From the NCBI GenBank assembly GCA_016714895.1, contig JADKBV010000004.1, positions 682,001-746,000 of the forward strand: a stretch of DNA of 64,000 nucleotides. The letters run 5' to 3'. This DNA comes from Saprospiraceae bacterium (GTDB lineage Bacteria; Bacteroidota; Bacteroidia; Chitinophagales; Saprospiraceae). The translations under genes and the position numbers were made by a program. Numbering within the stretch: the stretch's first letter is position 1; the number at the start of each line of letters is the position of its first letter. The notes under the pieces are model-generated. The model was not told where the DNA came from. It searched no databases and saw only the letters and a list, made by a program, of their open reading frames with translations. Shown one piece after another: positions 24,240 through 33,683 of the stretch.

Positions 24240-25760
24240 TTATTTTTTAAAAACGGTTTTAGTGCGGTTACCTACACAAACTACATATATGCCTGAAGTT
24301 AGGTCATCCAACATTACTTCGGAAACTGAATTAGCAGCAATCGTTTTATTAACATACATGAATTGACCAGTAATATCCGTAATGTGCAACGATTGCGGGG
24401 TTTCAAGATTATTTTTAATGTACAAAATGTTTTCAAAAGGGTTTGGAAAAGCTAAAAACTCTTCATTGTCCGGAGTTGATAGATAGGATGAAACATTAAA
24501 AAATTCAAAAGCTCCGATATCAAAAGAAATTCCCTGGGGAAGTGGATTTCCCGAAAAATCAAATGGATAAGGAGTTGTTTTTCCAGCATCAATTGCCGGA
24601 CTTTGAGAGGTTAGGGTAAAATCCTGTTGGTCAACATCAGAAAACAGTGGATCTTTACCTTCTATCTGCATAACTTCCTGAACAGGAAGGTCAGGTTTGG
24701 AATTGGAAGGATTATCGGTATTGTACCATAAATTATGTTCAAAGGTAAATGACGTTGGCTCCGTGTTTGGTCCAATATTTACGTGTCGGGACAAGGAATT
24801 GCTGTAATATATGATATTATTTACAAAACTATTCTGACCACAGGGCAAAAACCGGCCGGTATCAACCGTCTCCTGCAGAATCCGTATAATCCAGTTTTGC
24901 GGGTTTATTATAGTATTATTGACTACATGCACCCGCACACATCCTACAAAAGCAATGGGAGCCCATGACCCTACGATAACATTGGCAAAGACATCAATAT
25001 CAGCTGCTTCAAAAGGAGCATCAAGGGGTCTGAAAAATGCTAATCCTGTACTTCCTCCGAGATTTAAAGTGCGTTGACCACCATTAACAAACCAATTTTT
25101 TGTAATGGTAATAAACTGAGTACCTCCTTTGGCCTGAATACAATTTGAGCCCATATTTTCAAATCGATTTTCCGTAAAAGTACCATAATGACATCCTACC
25201 ATATCGGCACCACTACCTCCAGAAGCTCCGTTTACAAAAGTACATTTTTCGATGATAAATTGGTCAAGGCCTGAAAGTTTTAATAAATCATTGTTGCCCT
25301 GAGCTGCCATGTCAAAAAACCGGCAATTTTTTAAGTGAATATGATGTGAGGGTGTGTCAAAAGTGCCTCCGTCATCAATATTCATTCCGTTACCTGTTTG
25401 ACCGGTTATGCTTATATTTTCAATGCGGAGGTAAGAAACATCTGAAAAATGAAAAGCCTGACTATTGCCCTGAAAAATGACGGATTCTACATTTACGCCT
25501 ATAAAATAGATGTATTTATCTGCTTCTCCATGAAGATTATCAATAAAGTTTCCGCCTGGATAAACATTTGGAAAAATGAGGATGGTATCTCCCGGCAAAA
25601 CAAAGTTTTTGGCTGCTGCCGGAGAGGAATATGGTTTTCCGGGTCCGACTTCAAGAGTTTTACCAAATAATATAACCGGAAATAAAAAAATAAAAAATAT
25701 TATGGTTTTAAATCCGGGATTTATTTTTTTAATGTTAGGTTTTTTGCTGAGGGTGGGCAT
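24240..25760 (-). CDS. Secreted right-handed beta-helix protein with T9SS sorting domain
   Basis: The 506-residue protein has a signal peptide or anchor (about residues 17-34), then parallel beta-helix repeats (YLRIENISITGQTGNGMNI in part, HIHLKNCRFFDMAAQGNN, FIIEKCTFVNG, ITKNWFVNGGQ) like those of pectate lyases and other surface proteins. The closing segment SPAIDAGKTTPYPFDFSG is common in these proteins. The C terminus is a T9SS type A domain (AFPNPFENILYI, LTSGIYVVCVG). It would be exported and held at the cell surface, possibly acting on polysaccharide. No catalytic set can be confirmed. Confidence 0.85.
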   Translation of the reverse strand: MPTLSKKPNIKKINPGFKTIIFFIFLFPVILFGKTLEVGPGKPYSSPAAAKNFVLPGDTILIFPNVYPGGNFIDNLHGEADKYIYFIGVNVESVIFQGNSQAFHFSDVSYLRIENISITGQTGNGMNIDDGGTFDTPSHHIHLKNCRFFDMAAQGNNDLLKLSGLDQFIIEKCTFVNGASGGSGADMVGCHYGTFTENRFENMGSNCIQAKGGTQFITITKNWFVNGGQRTLNLGGSTGLAFFRPLDAPFEAADIDVFANVIVGSWAPIAFVGCVRVHVVNNTIINPQNWIIRILQETVDTGRFLPCGQNSFVNNIIYYSNSLSRHVNIGPNTEPTSFTFEHNLWYNTDNPSNSKPDLPVQEVMQIEGKDPLFSDVDQQDFTLTSQSPAIDAGKTTPYPFDFSGNPLPQGISFDIGAFEFFNVSSYLSTPDNEEFLAFPNPFENILYIKNNLETPQSLHITDITGQFMYVNKTIAANSVSEVMLDDLTSGIYVVCVGNRTKTVFKK

Positions 25761-25776
25761 AAAAATGAATTTAGAA

Positions 25777-26584
25777 TCAGATATTTGACGTTGCTGACAG
25801 GGCCATTACGACAGGAAGTTTTTCCTCAAATCCTTTAAACATAAATTTTCCTTTTTCGACTTCAGTCATGTTTGGAAAACAAGAATAGGGTGAATAATCA
25901 TATTCCTGAAAATAGTCTATAGTCATTCCGGTTAGAATCAGGTTTTGGAATATATCAGAAAGACTATGATTCCAGCACGTATATTCCTGAGGTTCCCGGA
26001 GAGGACTGCCGTCATAAGAAGAATGGTCAGTAAATAACATTTTTCCTTTGTTGAAATAGCTGTAGGTAAAATGGTTAAAGGAATCATCCATCATATAAAT
26101 AACCGGATGGAACTCTACAAAAAACAAATCTGCCTCCGGGTTTAAGGTATTTTTTTATCAGCTTTGCCCAGGATGTAAGTTCCGGCAACCAACCAATCGT
26201 CCCGTAACTTGTAAATACGAGATCATAAGTTTGATCAAGATGTTCTGGTAAATCAAAAATATCACATTCGATAAAAGTGGCATCTAATCCGCAAAGATCA
26301 TTTAATTCACGGGCTTTTTGGATGGCTGCGGATGAAAAATCAACACCGGTGACTTTTGCGCCCATTCTTGCAAGAGACAAAGTATCCTGTCCAAAATGAC
26401 ATTGTAAATGAAGAACAGATAAACCATGGATATTATCCAATAAATTTATTTCGACGGGATTTAATGACGATTTGCCTTTCAAAAACGAAGAAACATCATA
26501 AAAATCAGAATGAATATGTACGTGAACCCTTTCGTCCCACGATTTTTGATTTTGAGAAATATGGCTTTTGTTATTATCAGACAT
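25777..26584 (-). pseudogene. Class I SAM-dependent methyltransferase, frameshifted
   Basis: Two overlapping minus-strand frames make one methyltransferase. The frame 26584-26084 has motif I (VLHLQCHFGQDTLSLARMG), VTGVDFSS, IECDIFDLPE and YLKPGGRFVF. The frame 26127-25777 continues with VEFHPVIYMMDDSF and the C-terminal part. One extra A in the six-A run at 26119-26124 (plus strand) explains the break; with five, the protein reads GGRFVFVEFHP without interruption and is about 268 residues. It starts 1 bp after the GDYXXLXY gene, so it is the last gene of a three-gene operon. The substrate is unknown. Confidence 0.8.
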
Positions 26585-26585
26585 G

Positions 26586-27161
26586 TTACTTTTCTTTCGA
26601 TTTTTGAGAAACTATGGTTTTAACCGGAATATTGTCAATAAAAACGTCCTTAAGCGTTGTTTTGCCGTTTTTTACCATGACTAATGCGTAGGTAACAGAA
26701 GAAGTATCAATAGCAGCTTCTGCATAAACTGATTCTGCGACAGGTGCGTCAAATTCTTCCATATAATATCTTTCAAACGGAAATTGTAAAGTAATTTTAT
26801 GTTGGTCGGGAAAGATTGAAAGAATTTTTGCTTTCATAAAATCTCCCTGTACGGCAGGTTGATCCGTATAAACCGTTTTGATTTTTGCAAAACCCTTTTC
26901 ATCTTTTTCCAAAGAAACAAAAACTTCCTGGTCATAATGCCAGACTTTTGTGGAATCAACAACAACCTCATTTCCGGAAAATTGAAGATAAATATATTTC
27001 CCTCTGAAAATATCATTTGGATCAACAGGAGCGGTTAAAAACTTGTAAGGAACGCCATTATTTAATGTATCGTTTTGTTGTAAAACCATGGATAAAGGAA
27101 TATAGAGCTGTATACAACACATTACAGCAAAAAGGACATAATGAACAGGTTTATTTTTCAT
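26586..27161 (-). CDS. GDYXXLXY-family protein
   Basis: The protein of about 191 residues has an N-terminal membrane segment and the motif DPNDIFRGKYIYLQF, a variant of the DPxDxxRGxYxxLxY signature after which the family is named. Members are usually encoded next to a DUF2157 membrane protein, as here, but their role is unknown. I prefer the ATG at 27161 (MKNKPVHY), which overlaps the DUF2157 stop by 11 bp. A start at 27215 would add 18 residues that do not look like part of the family. Confidence 0.85.
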   Translation of the reverse strand: MKNKPVHYVLFAVMCCIQLYIPLSMVLQQNDTLNNGVPYKFLTAPVDPNDIFRGKYIYLQFSGNEVVVDSTKVWHYDQEVFVSLEKDEKGFAKIKTVYTDQPAVQGDFMKAKILSIFPDQHKITLQFPFERYYMEEFDAPVAESVYAEAAIDTSSVTYALVMVKNGKTTLKDVFIDNIPVKTIVSQKSKEK

Positions 27162-28415
27162 CACTTTTTCGTTTTTGAAACATGTAATAATTGGCAAAAA
27201 AGAAACCGAAACCAACCAACAGGAAGATTATACCTCTTAAAACAAAAGATATATCTGTATCAAAAAACCTGCAAAAAATCAGGATAGTCAATATTCCGAG
27301 ACCTCCGTTTAAAACTCCCAAATGATTTTTTTTCAACCCTTGCCGCAAGTAAAAAACAGCAAGAAACAGAATAAAAAGGTTAAGGATAGTAGCCGGAACA
27401 TAATAAGGCAACGGAATTAAAAACAAGAATAAAATAATTCCGGGAACCAAAAAAAGAGGTGAAAAAGGAATTTTAATTTTATTGAAAGACCAGATCAATA
27501 TAAAACTTATCAAAATAAATATAGTAGTCCAAAAGTCTGTTTTAAGTGGTGAAACAGAAAAGTATGCACTGGTTACATAATTATGGCTATCCCAATCTTT
27601 GAAAGTAATAATAAAAAGTAACAAGATGGTTCCTGTAAAACCGACAATTCTATATCCGTTACCAAAAAAATGCAGATTGGTAAAAACAGGTAAATAACTG
27701 AAAAGGACAAAAAAGCTTAATAAACTGATGTAAGCAGGTAACATCCAGGATTCTCCTTCAGCATGCAGGGAGCCAAAAACAACCAATAAAGAACAAGGTA
27801 AAAGCCAATGTTGCAGGTAAGTAAATAAACCGGAAGGTTTTACTTTGATATTTTTGATATAAAAAGGAAGCATCAAAAGGAACAAAAACCAATATTCATT
27901 TTTATAAAAAGGAACAGGGCTATAGCCTTTTAAAGCGCCATAGAAAGTAATTCCGCAAGTAAACAAGACAAAAGTCATCGATGAATTCATCAGATACACT
28001 ACTGGTAAAGCCAGCAACATCCAGGTCAGCATAAAACTTTTTTCATCGCTTTCCATATGGTAAGTCTGACTGATCAGCGCGATGGAGGCACCGATTGAAA
28101 AAAACAAAAGGGTAGCAACGCTTTCTCTCCAGGCATCACTGTTGAATTTTTTATATAAAACAAATCCGGACAAAATCTGTGTTGCTATCAAAGGCAATAG
28201 CGAGATGGCCGTTTTGTAATAATTGAAAAGAGGTCCCAGTTGTGTGCAATGATTAACATCAATCCAAGGCCGATCAACAAAGAGCCGATAATACCAAAAA
28301 CAAGAAAATAGGATTGAGTATTTTTTTGTTTTGAAGCAATATAATTTTCTATTCTGACAGCAGTATCATTGTCTATGACACCATTTTCCAACCATTCTTT
28401 GATTTCTTTGTGCAT
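27151..28415 (-). pseudogene. DUF2157 membrane protein, frameshifted
   Basis: The frame 28415-28188 holds the soluble N-terminal DUF2157 segment (EIKEWLENGVIDNDTA, YFLVFGIIGSLLIGLGLMLIIAHNWD) and then runs out of frame. The frame 28197-27151 carries about eleven more membrane helices. One T is missing (minus strand; the four-A run at 28226-28229 on the plus strand). Restoring it gives NWDLFFNYYKTAISLLPLIA and one protein of about 421 residues, as expected for the family. It is the first gene of an operon with the GDYXXLXY and methyltransferase genes. Confidence 0.8.
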
Positions 28416-28451
28416 GGATAAATCTTTTAAAGAAAATCATATTTTGAATGT

Positions 28452-28459
28452 CAAACATA
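28452..28459 (-). promoter_or_regulatory. -7 element for the DUF2157/GDYXXLXY/methyltransferase operon
   Basis: On the minus strand this reads TATGTTTG, 37 bp before the ATG at 28415. It diverges from the subtilase promoter about 75 bp away. Confidence 0.5.
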
Positions 28460-28533
28460 CACATTTTTCTGTTTTGAAAGACCTTTCCGTTAGTTTATTT
28501 CTTGTGACTACTTATTTAAAAACCAAGATTCAT

Positions 28534-28541
28534 TACCTTTA
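28534..28541 (+). promoter_or_regulatory. -7 element for the T9SS subtilase
   Basis: TACCTTTA lies 21 bp before the ATG at 28562 and is followed by CG. The leader would be about 14 nt. Confidence 0.45.
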
Positions 28542-28561
28542 CGCTCTGAATTTACATAATC

Positions 28562-30310
28562 ATGTTACGAATCAATTTATTTTTTTACATTTTTTTCCTG
28601 TTTCTTATACAATCCAAAGCTCAACAAGTCAAAATTGAAGAGGCAGTATATGATGCTTTTGTTACGTCAGAAACAGTGGAATACATTGTTTATCTAAAAG
28701 ATCGGGCCAGCTTCCGAGAGGGAATTCCTTATCAGAAAAAAACAGATAAAGCCAATTTTGTATACCGGTCTTTGGTTCAGAAAGCAGAAATAACACAAAA
28801 AGAAATTGTTGAATATCTTAGATCAAACAATATATTTTTTCAATCATTTTATGTGACAAATGCTTTATTAGTGAAGTCTGACATCCAAACCTTTTTGTGG
28901 ATTTCAAAAAGAGAAGAAGCAGAGTGGATATTTTATAATCAACCCATTAAACTCTTACAGTACGAAGTTGAAAAAGAGACTTTAATACCCAGAGAAGTCG
29001 AACCTGAATGGGGACTGAAGATGATTCAGGCAGATAGTGTCTGGAAAATGGGAATCAAAGGGAAAAATGTCGTCATTGGAGGTCAGGATACTGGTTTTTC
29101 TTGGGAAGTGTCACCGCTGAAAAACAAATACAGAGGATATGTGGATAGTACCACTACAGAACACCGTTTCAATTGGTATGATGCAATACATGAGAGTAAT
29201 CCGAATTTTCCTGATTCTTTACTGAATCCATGCGGCTTCAATTCATTAGCCCCTTGTGACGATAACAATCACGGAACCCACACAATGGGAACCATGGTCG
29301 GTGAGGACGAAGAAAACAAAATCGGAGTAGCTCCTGAAGCACAATGGATTGCCTGCAGAAATATGGACAGAGGATGGGGGAAACCATCAACATATCTGGA
29401 ATGTTTTGAGTGGTTTTTGGCACCATTCGATGAAAATAAAGAAAATCCCGATCCTTCAAAAGCACCACATGTTATCAATAATTCATGGTATTGTTCGGAA
29501 GAGGAGGGATGCAACTTGTCCAATTTTTATTTGATGCGAGACGCTGTTACCAATTTAAAAGCTTCCGGAGTCGTTGTCGTCGTCTCTGCCGGTAATAGTG
29601 GAAGTAATTGTTCCACCGTGACAGGTCCTCCTGCTATTTTTGCTGAGTCTTTTAGTGTTGGAGCTACAAATCAATCAGATACCATTGCAGGTTTTTCTTC
29701 AAGGGGACTCGTCACGATTGATTCAAGTTTTGTGATGAAACCCAATGTGAGCGCACCGGGTGCAAGAGTACGTTCTGTAATCAGAAACGGACAGTTTGCT
29801 AATTTCAGCGGGACAAGTATGGCAGGACCCCATGTTGCCGGATTGGTTGCGCTGATCATTTCTGCCAATCCTGCTCTGGAAGGTCAGGTTGAACTGATAG
29901 AAGAAATCATCATGTCAACAGCAGATCCGAAAACGACGGATCAGGACTGTAATGACATTTCAGGTAATCAAATTCCCAATCCGGTGTATGGTTTCGGAAG
30001 AATAAATGCACTTGCAGCTGTTTTAAAAGCACAAACTTATATCAGCAATACTTCAAATGAAAAAGAATCCGCTTTGAAGGTGTTTCCGAATCCAATGAGA
30101 GACGAGGTGACATTTTCTTTCGGAAATGATGAAGTTATTGAATTTGTTGCAATTTATGGTGCTGATGGACGACTATTATATCAAACAAGTAACCGTTTGG
30201 AAACCGGTAACATTACAATTAAAACAGATTTACACTATACCGGTATGTATATGTATCGGATAAACAGTAAATCAGGAAATACTTATTTTGGCAAAATGAT
30301 AAAACAGTAG
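28562..30310 (+). CDS. Secreted S8 (subtilisin) peptidase with T9SS sorting domain
   Basis: The 582-residue protein has a signal peptide (1-20, ending SKA), an N-terminal propeptide-like region to about residue 140, then the S8 domain. The catalytic residues are Asp176 (GGQDTGF), His237 (NNHGTH) and Ser419 (FSGTSMAGPH), with oxyanion Asn307 in VINNSW. The last 80 or so residues form a T9SS type A domain (VFPNPMRDEVTFSF, GMYMYRI). It is a likely extracellular protease. Confidence 0.93.
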   Translation: MLRINLFFYIFFLFLIQSKAQQVKIEEAVYDAFVTSETVEYIVYLKDRASFREGIPYQKKTDKANFVYRSLVQKAEITQKEIVEYLRSNNIFFQSFYVTNALLVKSDIQTFLWISKREEAEWIFYNQPIKLLQYEVEKETLIPREVEPEWGLKMIQADSVWKMGIKGKNVVIGGQDTGFSWEVSPLKNKYRGYVDSTTTEHRFNWYDAIHESNPNFPDSLLNPCGFNSLAPCDDNNHGTHTMGTMVGEDEENKIGVAPEAQWIACRNMDRGWGKPSTYLECFEWFLAPFDENKENPDPSKAPHVINNSWYCSEEEGCNLSNFYLMRDAVTNLKASGVVVVVSAGNSGSNCSTVTGPPAIFAESFSVGATNQSDTIAGFSSRGLVTIDSSFVMKPNVSAPGARVRSVIRNGQFANFSGTSMAGPHVAGLVALIISANPALEGQVELIEEIIMSTADPKTTDQDCNDISGNQIPNPVYGFGRINALAAVLKAQTYISNTSNEKESALKVFPNPMRDEVTFSFGNDEVIEFVAIYGADGRLLYQTSNRLETGNITIKTDLHYTGMYMYRINSKSGNTYFGKMIKQ

Positions 30311-30340
30311 TAATATATTACTATAAGTAAAATAAGTTCT

Positions 30341-31096
30341 ATGGAGCCGGTATCCGTTGTGATTATCACCCTGAATGAAGAAAAAAATATAGGCCGTTGT
30401 CTGGATTCAGTTGTCGGTATAGCAGATGAAATTATTGTAGTTGATTCTTTTTCAACAGATAATACCCAAAACATTTGTAATGAAAAAGGGGTAAAGTTTA
30501 TTCAGAAGGAATGGCAAGGATATGTAAACACTAAAAATCTGGCGGTTCAGCAAGCTAAACACAATCTGATATTGTCATTGGATGCAGATGAAGTTTTGTC
30601 AGAAGAATTAAAAAAATCTGTTATTAAGATAAAATCCAACAGAGACAAAAACGGATATTATGTTAAAAGGCTAACCAACTACTGCGGCCAATGGATACTT
30701 CATTGCGGATGGTATCCTGACGCAAAATTAAGGCTTTGGGACAGAACGAAAGGGAGTTGGACAGGAGTGGATATTCACGAAGGTGTCACGCTAAACAATG
30801 GAGAAAAATCCGGCACGTTGGACGGGGATTTGTTGCACTATTCCTATTACACTATTGAAGAACACATCAGACAGGCTGTTAAATTTTCTGCAATATCTGC
30901 TGAAAGTTTTTACAAACAAGGCAAAAAATCAGGAATTATACATATCGTTTTTTCTCCATTTATTCGATTTGTCAGGGATTATATTTTTAAGCTTGGTATT
31001 CTGGACGGGTATTATGGTTTTGTCATATGTATGATTTCTGCGCATGCAACTTTTTTGAAATATGTGTTTTTGAAAGAAAAATATAAAAACCAATAA
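30341..31096 (+). CDS. Family 2 glycosyltransferase (WaaE/KdtX-like)
   Basis: The 251-residue protein has a GT-A fold N terminus (VSVVIITLNEEKNIGRCLDSV, DEIIVVDSFSTDNT) and the metal-binding LSLDADEVLS. The middle contains YCGQWILHCGWYPDAKLRLW and IHEGV, typical of LPS core beta-1,4-glucosyltransferases. A C-terminal amphipathic or membrane segment follows. Its stop overlaps the next gene's ATG (TAATG), so it is coupled to the GT9 gene. Together they probably build LPS core or another envelope glycan. Confidence 0.88.
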   Translation: MEPVSVVIITLNEEKNIGRCLDSVVGIADEIIVVDSFSTDNTQNICNEKGVKFIQKEWQGYVNTKNLAVQQAKHNLILSLDADEVLSEELKKSVIKIKSNRDKNGYYVKRLTNYCGQWILHCGWYPDAKLRLWDRTKGSWTGVDIHEGVTLNNGEKSGTLDGDLLHYSYYTIEEHIRQAVKFSAISAESFYKQGKKSGIIHIVFSPFIRFVRDYIFKLGILDGYYGFVICMISAHATFLKYVFLKEKYKNQ

Positions 31097-32121
31097 TGCA
31101 ATTGCCTGAGGGAAATATCATCATCAGCAGAACAGATGCTATCGGAGATGTGGTTTTGACCTTGCCATTAGCCGGGTATTTAAAATCGTTGAAACCGGAA
31201 TCAAAAATATTTTTTTTAGGAAAAACTTACACAAAAGATGTAATATCTTGCTGTCAGAACATTGATGGTTTTTTGGATTGGAATGAAATCCGGAAGTTAG
31301 GGAAAAAGGAAAAAATTGAGATATTTAGAAATACAGGAGTTACGATTATTTTATTTGTTTTCCCTGATAAAGAGATAGCAAAACTCGCTTTTCAGGCAGG
31401 TATTCGTAACAGAGTAGGAACTGCACATCGTTGGTTTCATTGGTTGTATGCAAACAGAAGGCCTTTTTTTTCGAGAAAAAAATCAGATCTTCATGAAGCC
31501 CAATTAAATTTTTTATTGTTAAAACCATTTGGTGATGTTCCTGTATTTGATGAAAAGACACTTTTTTCATTGACAGGAATGCACAGGATTCAACCCTTAC
31601 CACAAAGTTTTTTTCAACAGATATCAAAAGACAAAATCAACATCATTATACATCCCGGATCAAGAGGAAGCAGTCGTGAATGGGGTTTGGAAAATTTTGC
31701 CAAACTGATTCGTCTTTTGTCTCCTGACAAGTATATGATATATATCTCAGGTACAAAAGAAGAGGCAAAAACGATGGGTATATTTTTAAATGATTTGCCT
31801 TCCCATGTGGTAAATATGACGGGAAAACTCAGTTTAAGTGAATTTATTTCTTTTATTTCAGAATGTGATGGTTTAGTGGCCTGCAGTACGGGACCACTGC
31901 ACATTGCAGCGTCTTTAGGAAAAACAGCAGTGGGATTGTACCCGCCAATGCGTCCGCTTCATCCCGCCAGGTGGAAGCCGATCGGACCGGATACAAAAGT
32001 TTTTTGTTTAGAAAAATTTTGTTCTGATTGCAAAAAAGGAGGAAAATGTGTTTGTATAGAAAGTATCCAAGCCGGAGAAGTAGCACAATATCTTGACAAT
32101 AAAACCTTTCATAGGATGTAA
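31096..32121 (+). CDS. Family 9 glycosyltransferase (heptosyltransferase-like)
   Basis: The 341-residue protein has the GT9 marks: N-terminal ISRTDAIGDVVLTLPLAGYLK, then IIIHPGSRGSSREWGLENFAKL and ACSTGPLHIAASLGKTAVGLYPP. This is the ADP-heptose:LPS heptosyltransferase family. The tail holds a Cys-rich segment (FCSDCKKGGKCVC) that might bind a metal. It is coupled to the GT2 gene upstream. Confidence 0.9.
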   Translation: MQLPEGNIIISRTDAIGDVVLTLPLAGYLKSLKPESKIFFLGKTYTKDVISCCQNIDGFLDWNEIRKLGKKEKIEIFRNTGVTIILFVFPDKEIAKLAFQAGIRNRVGTAHRWFHWLYANRRPFFSRKKSDLHEAQLNFLLLKPFGDVPVFDEKTLFSLTGMHRIQPLPQSFFQQISKDKINIIIHPGSRGSSREWGLENFAKLIRLLSPDKYMIYISGTKEEAKTMGIFLNDLPSHVVNMTGKLSLSEFISFISECDGLVACSTGPLHIAASLGKTAVGLYPPMRPLHPARWKPIGPDTKVFCLEKFCSDCKKGGKCVCIESIQAGEVAQYLDNKTFHRM

Positions 32122-32150
32122 GTTCTTCATCCAAAGTCTTTAATATTATC

Positions 32151-32158
32151 TACATTTG
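32151..32158 (+). promoter_or_regulatory. -7 element for the methyltransferase gene
   Basis: TACATTTGCC matches the Bacteroidota -7 box and lies 17 bp before the ATG at 32175, so this gene can be read independently of the two upstream glycosyltransferases. Confidence 0.5.
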
Positions 32159-32174
32159 CCTTTTAAACATCGAC

Positions 32175-32957
32175 ATGCAGGAGAGACATATCAACAGAGA
32201 GCGGTATTTTAAAGAACAGTCATTTACGACCAAAAAGTATGTTATACCTTATATTTCTGAAGTAATAGCCATAACCTCAGAGACATCTGTTCTTGAAATC
32301 GGATGCGGAGAAGGAGGAAACCTGCTACCATTTATTGAAATGGGATGTAAAGTTGCAGGTGTTGATATACTTGACAATAAAATTGCCAACGGGATTGAGT
32401 ATTATAAAGACCATCCTCAAAAAAACAATTTGGAACTGATAGCTCAGGATATATATCAAATAAAGGGCTACGGCGGATTTGTTTTTGATTTGATTATCAT
32501 GAGAGATACCATTGAACACATACCGGATCAGGACAGATTTTTGGAACATGTCAAATCGTTTTTAAAACCGGAAGGAATTATATTTTTTGCTTTTCCTCCG
32601 TGGAGAATGCCTTTTGGAGGACATCAACAGATATGTCATCATAAATGGTTGAGTAAACTACCTTATTTTCATATTTTACCGGAATTTTTATACAGAAGAA
32701 CCCTAACATTATTTGGAGAAGCAGAAGTCACTATACAGGACCTGATTGATATTAAAAATACGAGACTATCTATTGCCACATTCCACAAAATATTAAGAAA
32801 CAGAGGCTTTAAAATAAAAAAACAGGATTATTACATGATCAATCCGAATTACGAGGTAAAGTTTGGACTTCAACCCAAAAAGTTACCTGGGTTTATGGCA
32901 ATTCCATTTTTAAAAGATTTTTATACAACTGCGGTATATTGTGTTGTTGGAAGGTAG
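32175..32957 (+). CDS. Class I SAM-dependent methyltransferase
   Basis: The 260-residue protein has motif I (VLEIGCGEGGNLLPF), the acidic loop VAGVDILDN, motif post-I LIAQDIYQI, and FDLIIMRDTIEHIPDQD. The later part (FAFPPWRMPFGGHQQICHHKWL) resembles methyltransferases in polysaccharide or envelope clusters. Its position after GT2 and GT9 suggests a sugar or lipid-linked substrate. The exact acceptor is unknown. Confidence 0.85.
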   Translation: MQERHINRERYFKEQSFTTKKYVIPYISEVIAITSETSVLEIGCGEGGNLLPFIEMGCKVAGVDILDNKIANGIEYYKDHPQKNNLELIAQDIYQIKGYGGFVFDLIIMRDTIEHIPDQDRFLEHVKSFLKPEGIIFFAFPPWRMPFGGHQQICHHKWLSKLPYFHILPEFLYRRTLTLFGEAEVTIQDLIDIKNTRLSIATFHKILRNRGFKIKKQDYYMINPNYEVKFGLQPKKLPGFMAIPFLKDFYTTAVYCVVGR

Positions 32958-32990
32958 TTTAATAAAATACTTTCTTTAAGATTTCGTTTG

Positions 32991-32998
32991 TATCTTTG
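32991..32998 (+). promoter_or_regulatory. -7 element for the small gene at 33027
   Basis: TATCTTTG is a perfect -7 match 28 bp before the ATG at 33027. No TTG lies at the expected distance upstream. Confidence 0.5.
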
Positions 32999-33026
32999 AA
33001 AGATAATATTAAGCAAACTAAGTATT

Positions 33027-33452
33027 ATGCTAAAAAATATCATAAAAACCCTTCAGGATACCGGAGATTTGGTAAAAGAAAAAGCCGGTGAATTGAATGA
33101 AAGCGCCAAAGAAAAAATCATGTCCGGCATAGAAGACTGGATCGAAATTTTGCCTAAAATCAAGGCTTTAGGATTTGAAACCACTGCATTTGGTATATCA
33201 ATGAGCATCAGTCCCTGTCTCAATGTAGAATTAAAAGGCAAAACAGCAGATTTTACTGAAGAAAAAATCAAAGAGTATCTGGAAATGTTCAAGACCGATA
33301 AAACCCTGAAACTATTTCTCAATGTGTTAAAAACCACAATCGTCCTTCACAAAAAAAGTAAAGCAGAATTAAAGGAAGATTTATTTGTCAGAATTGATGT
33401 TAAACTATCACCGGAGATTAAAGTCTATATAGGACAACCCTGCATTTTGTGA
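33027..33452 (+). CDS. Small hypothetical protein, helical N terminus
   Basis: The 141-residue protein has no signal peptide. The first 45 residues form amphipathic helices with many Lys and Glu (GDLVKEKAGELNESAKEKI), followed by a more beta-like middle (TTAFGISMSISPCLNVEL) and another helical stretch. I do not recognise the family. It has a good promoter of its own and its codon use resembles the neighbours, so I believe it is a real gene. Confidence 0.65.
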   Translation: MLKNIIKTLQDTGDLVKEKAGELNESAKEKIMSGIEDWIEILPKIKALGFETTAFGISMSISPCLNVELKGKTADFTEEKIKEYLEMFKTDKTLKLFLNVLKTTIVLHKKSKAELKEDLFVRIDVKLSPEIKVYIGQPCIL

Positions 33453-33554
33453 AAATTCATTTCAAAAGAGGTTAATAATTAATAAATTATAAGAATCTTT
33501 GTCCAATGCCAGATATTTTAAGGAAGTAAAATCCCGGCTAACGCAAATCCATAT

Positions 33555-33641
33555 TTTAGGGTAAAAATGATGGATATTTTTTTGTAAAAATTCATCCTTT
33601 AGGGTGAATTCATCCTAATGTGGATATTTATTGGTGTAAAA
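33555..33641 (+). repeat. Imperfect tandem duplication of about 45 bp
   Basis: Two copies share, in the same order, TTTAGGGT (33555 and 33598), TGGATATTT (33571 and 33621) and GTAAAA (33584 and 33636). The spacers differ in length. ATTCATCC also occurs twice (33590 and 33608), and TTCATCC-TTTA-GGGTGAA can fold into a short hairpin at about 33591-33608. The stretch lies between two genes that converge. No coding sequence is present. Confidence 0.45.
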
Positions 33642-33683
33642 GAATGATCTCAGGTTATAATAACCACAGATTTTATGAAAGAA

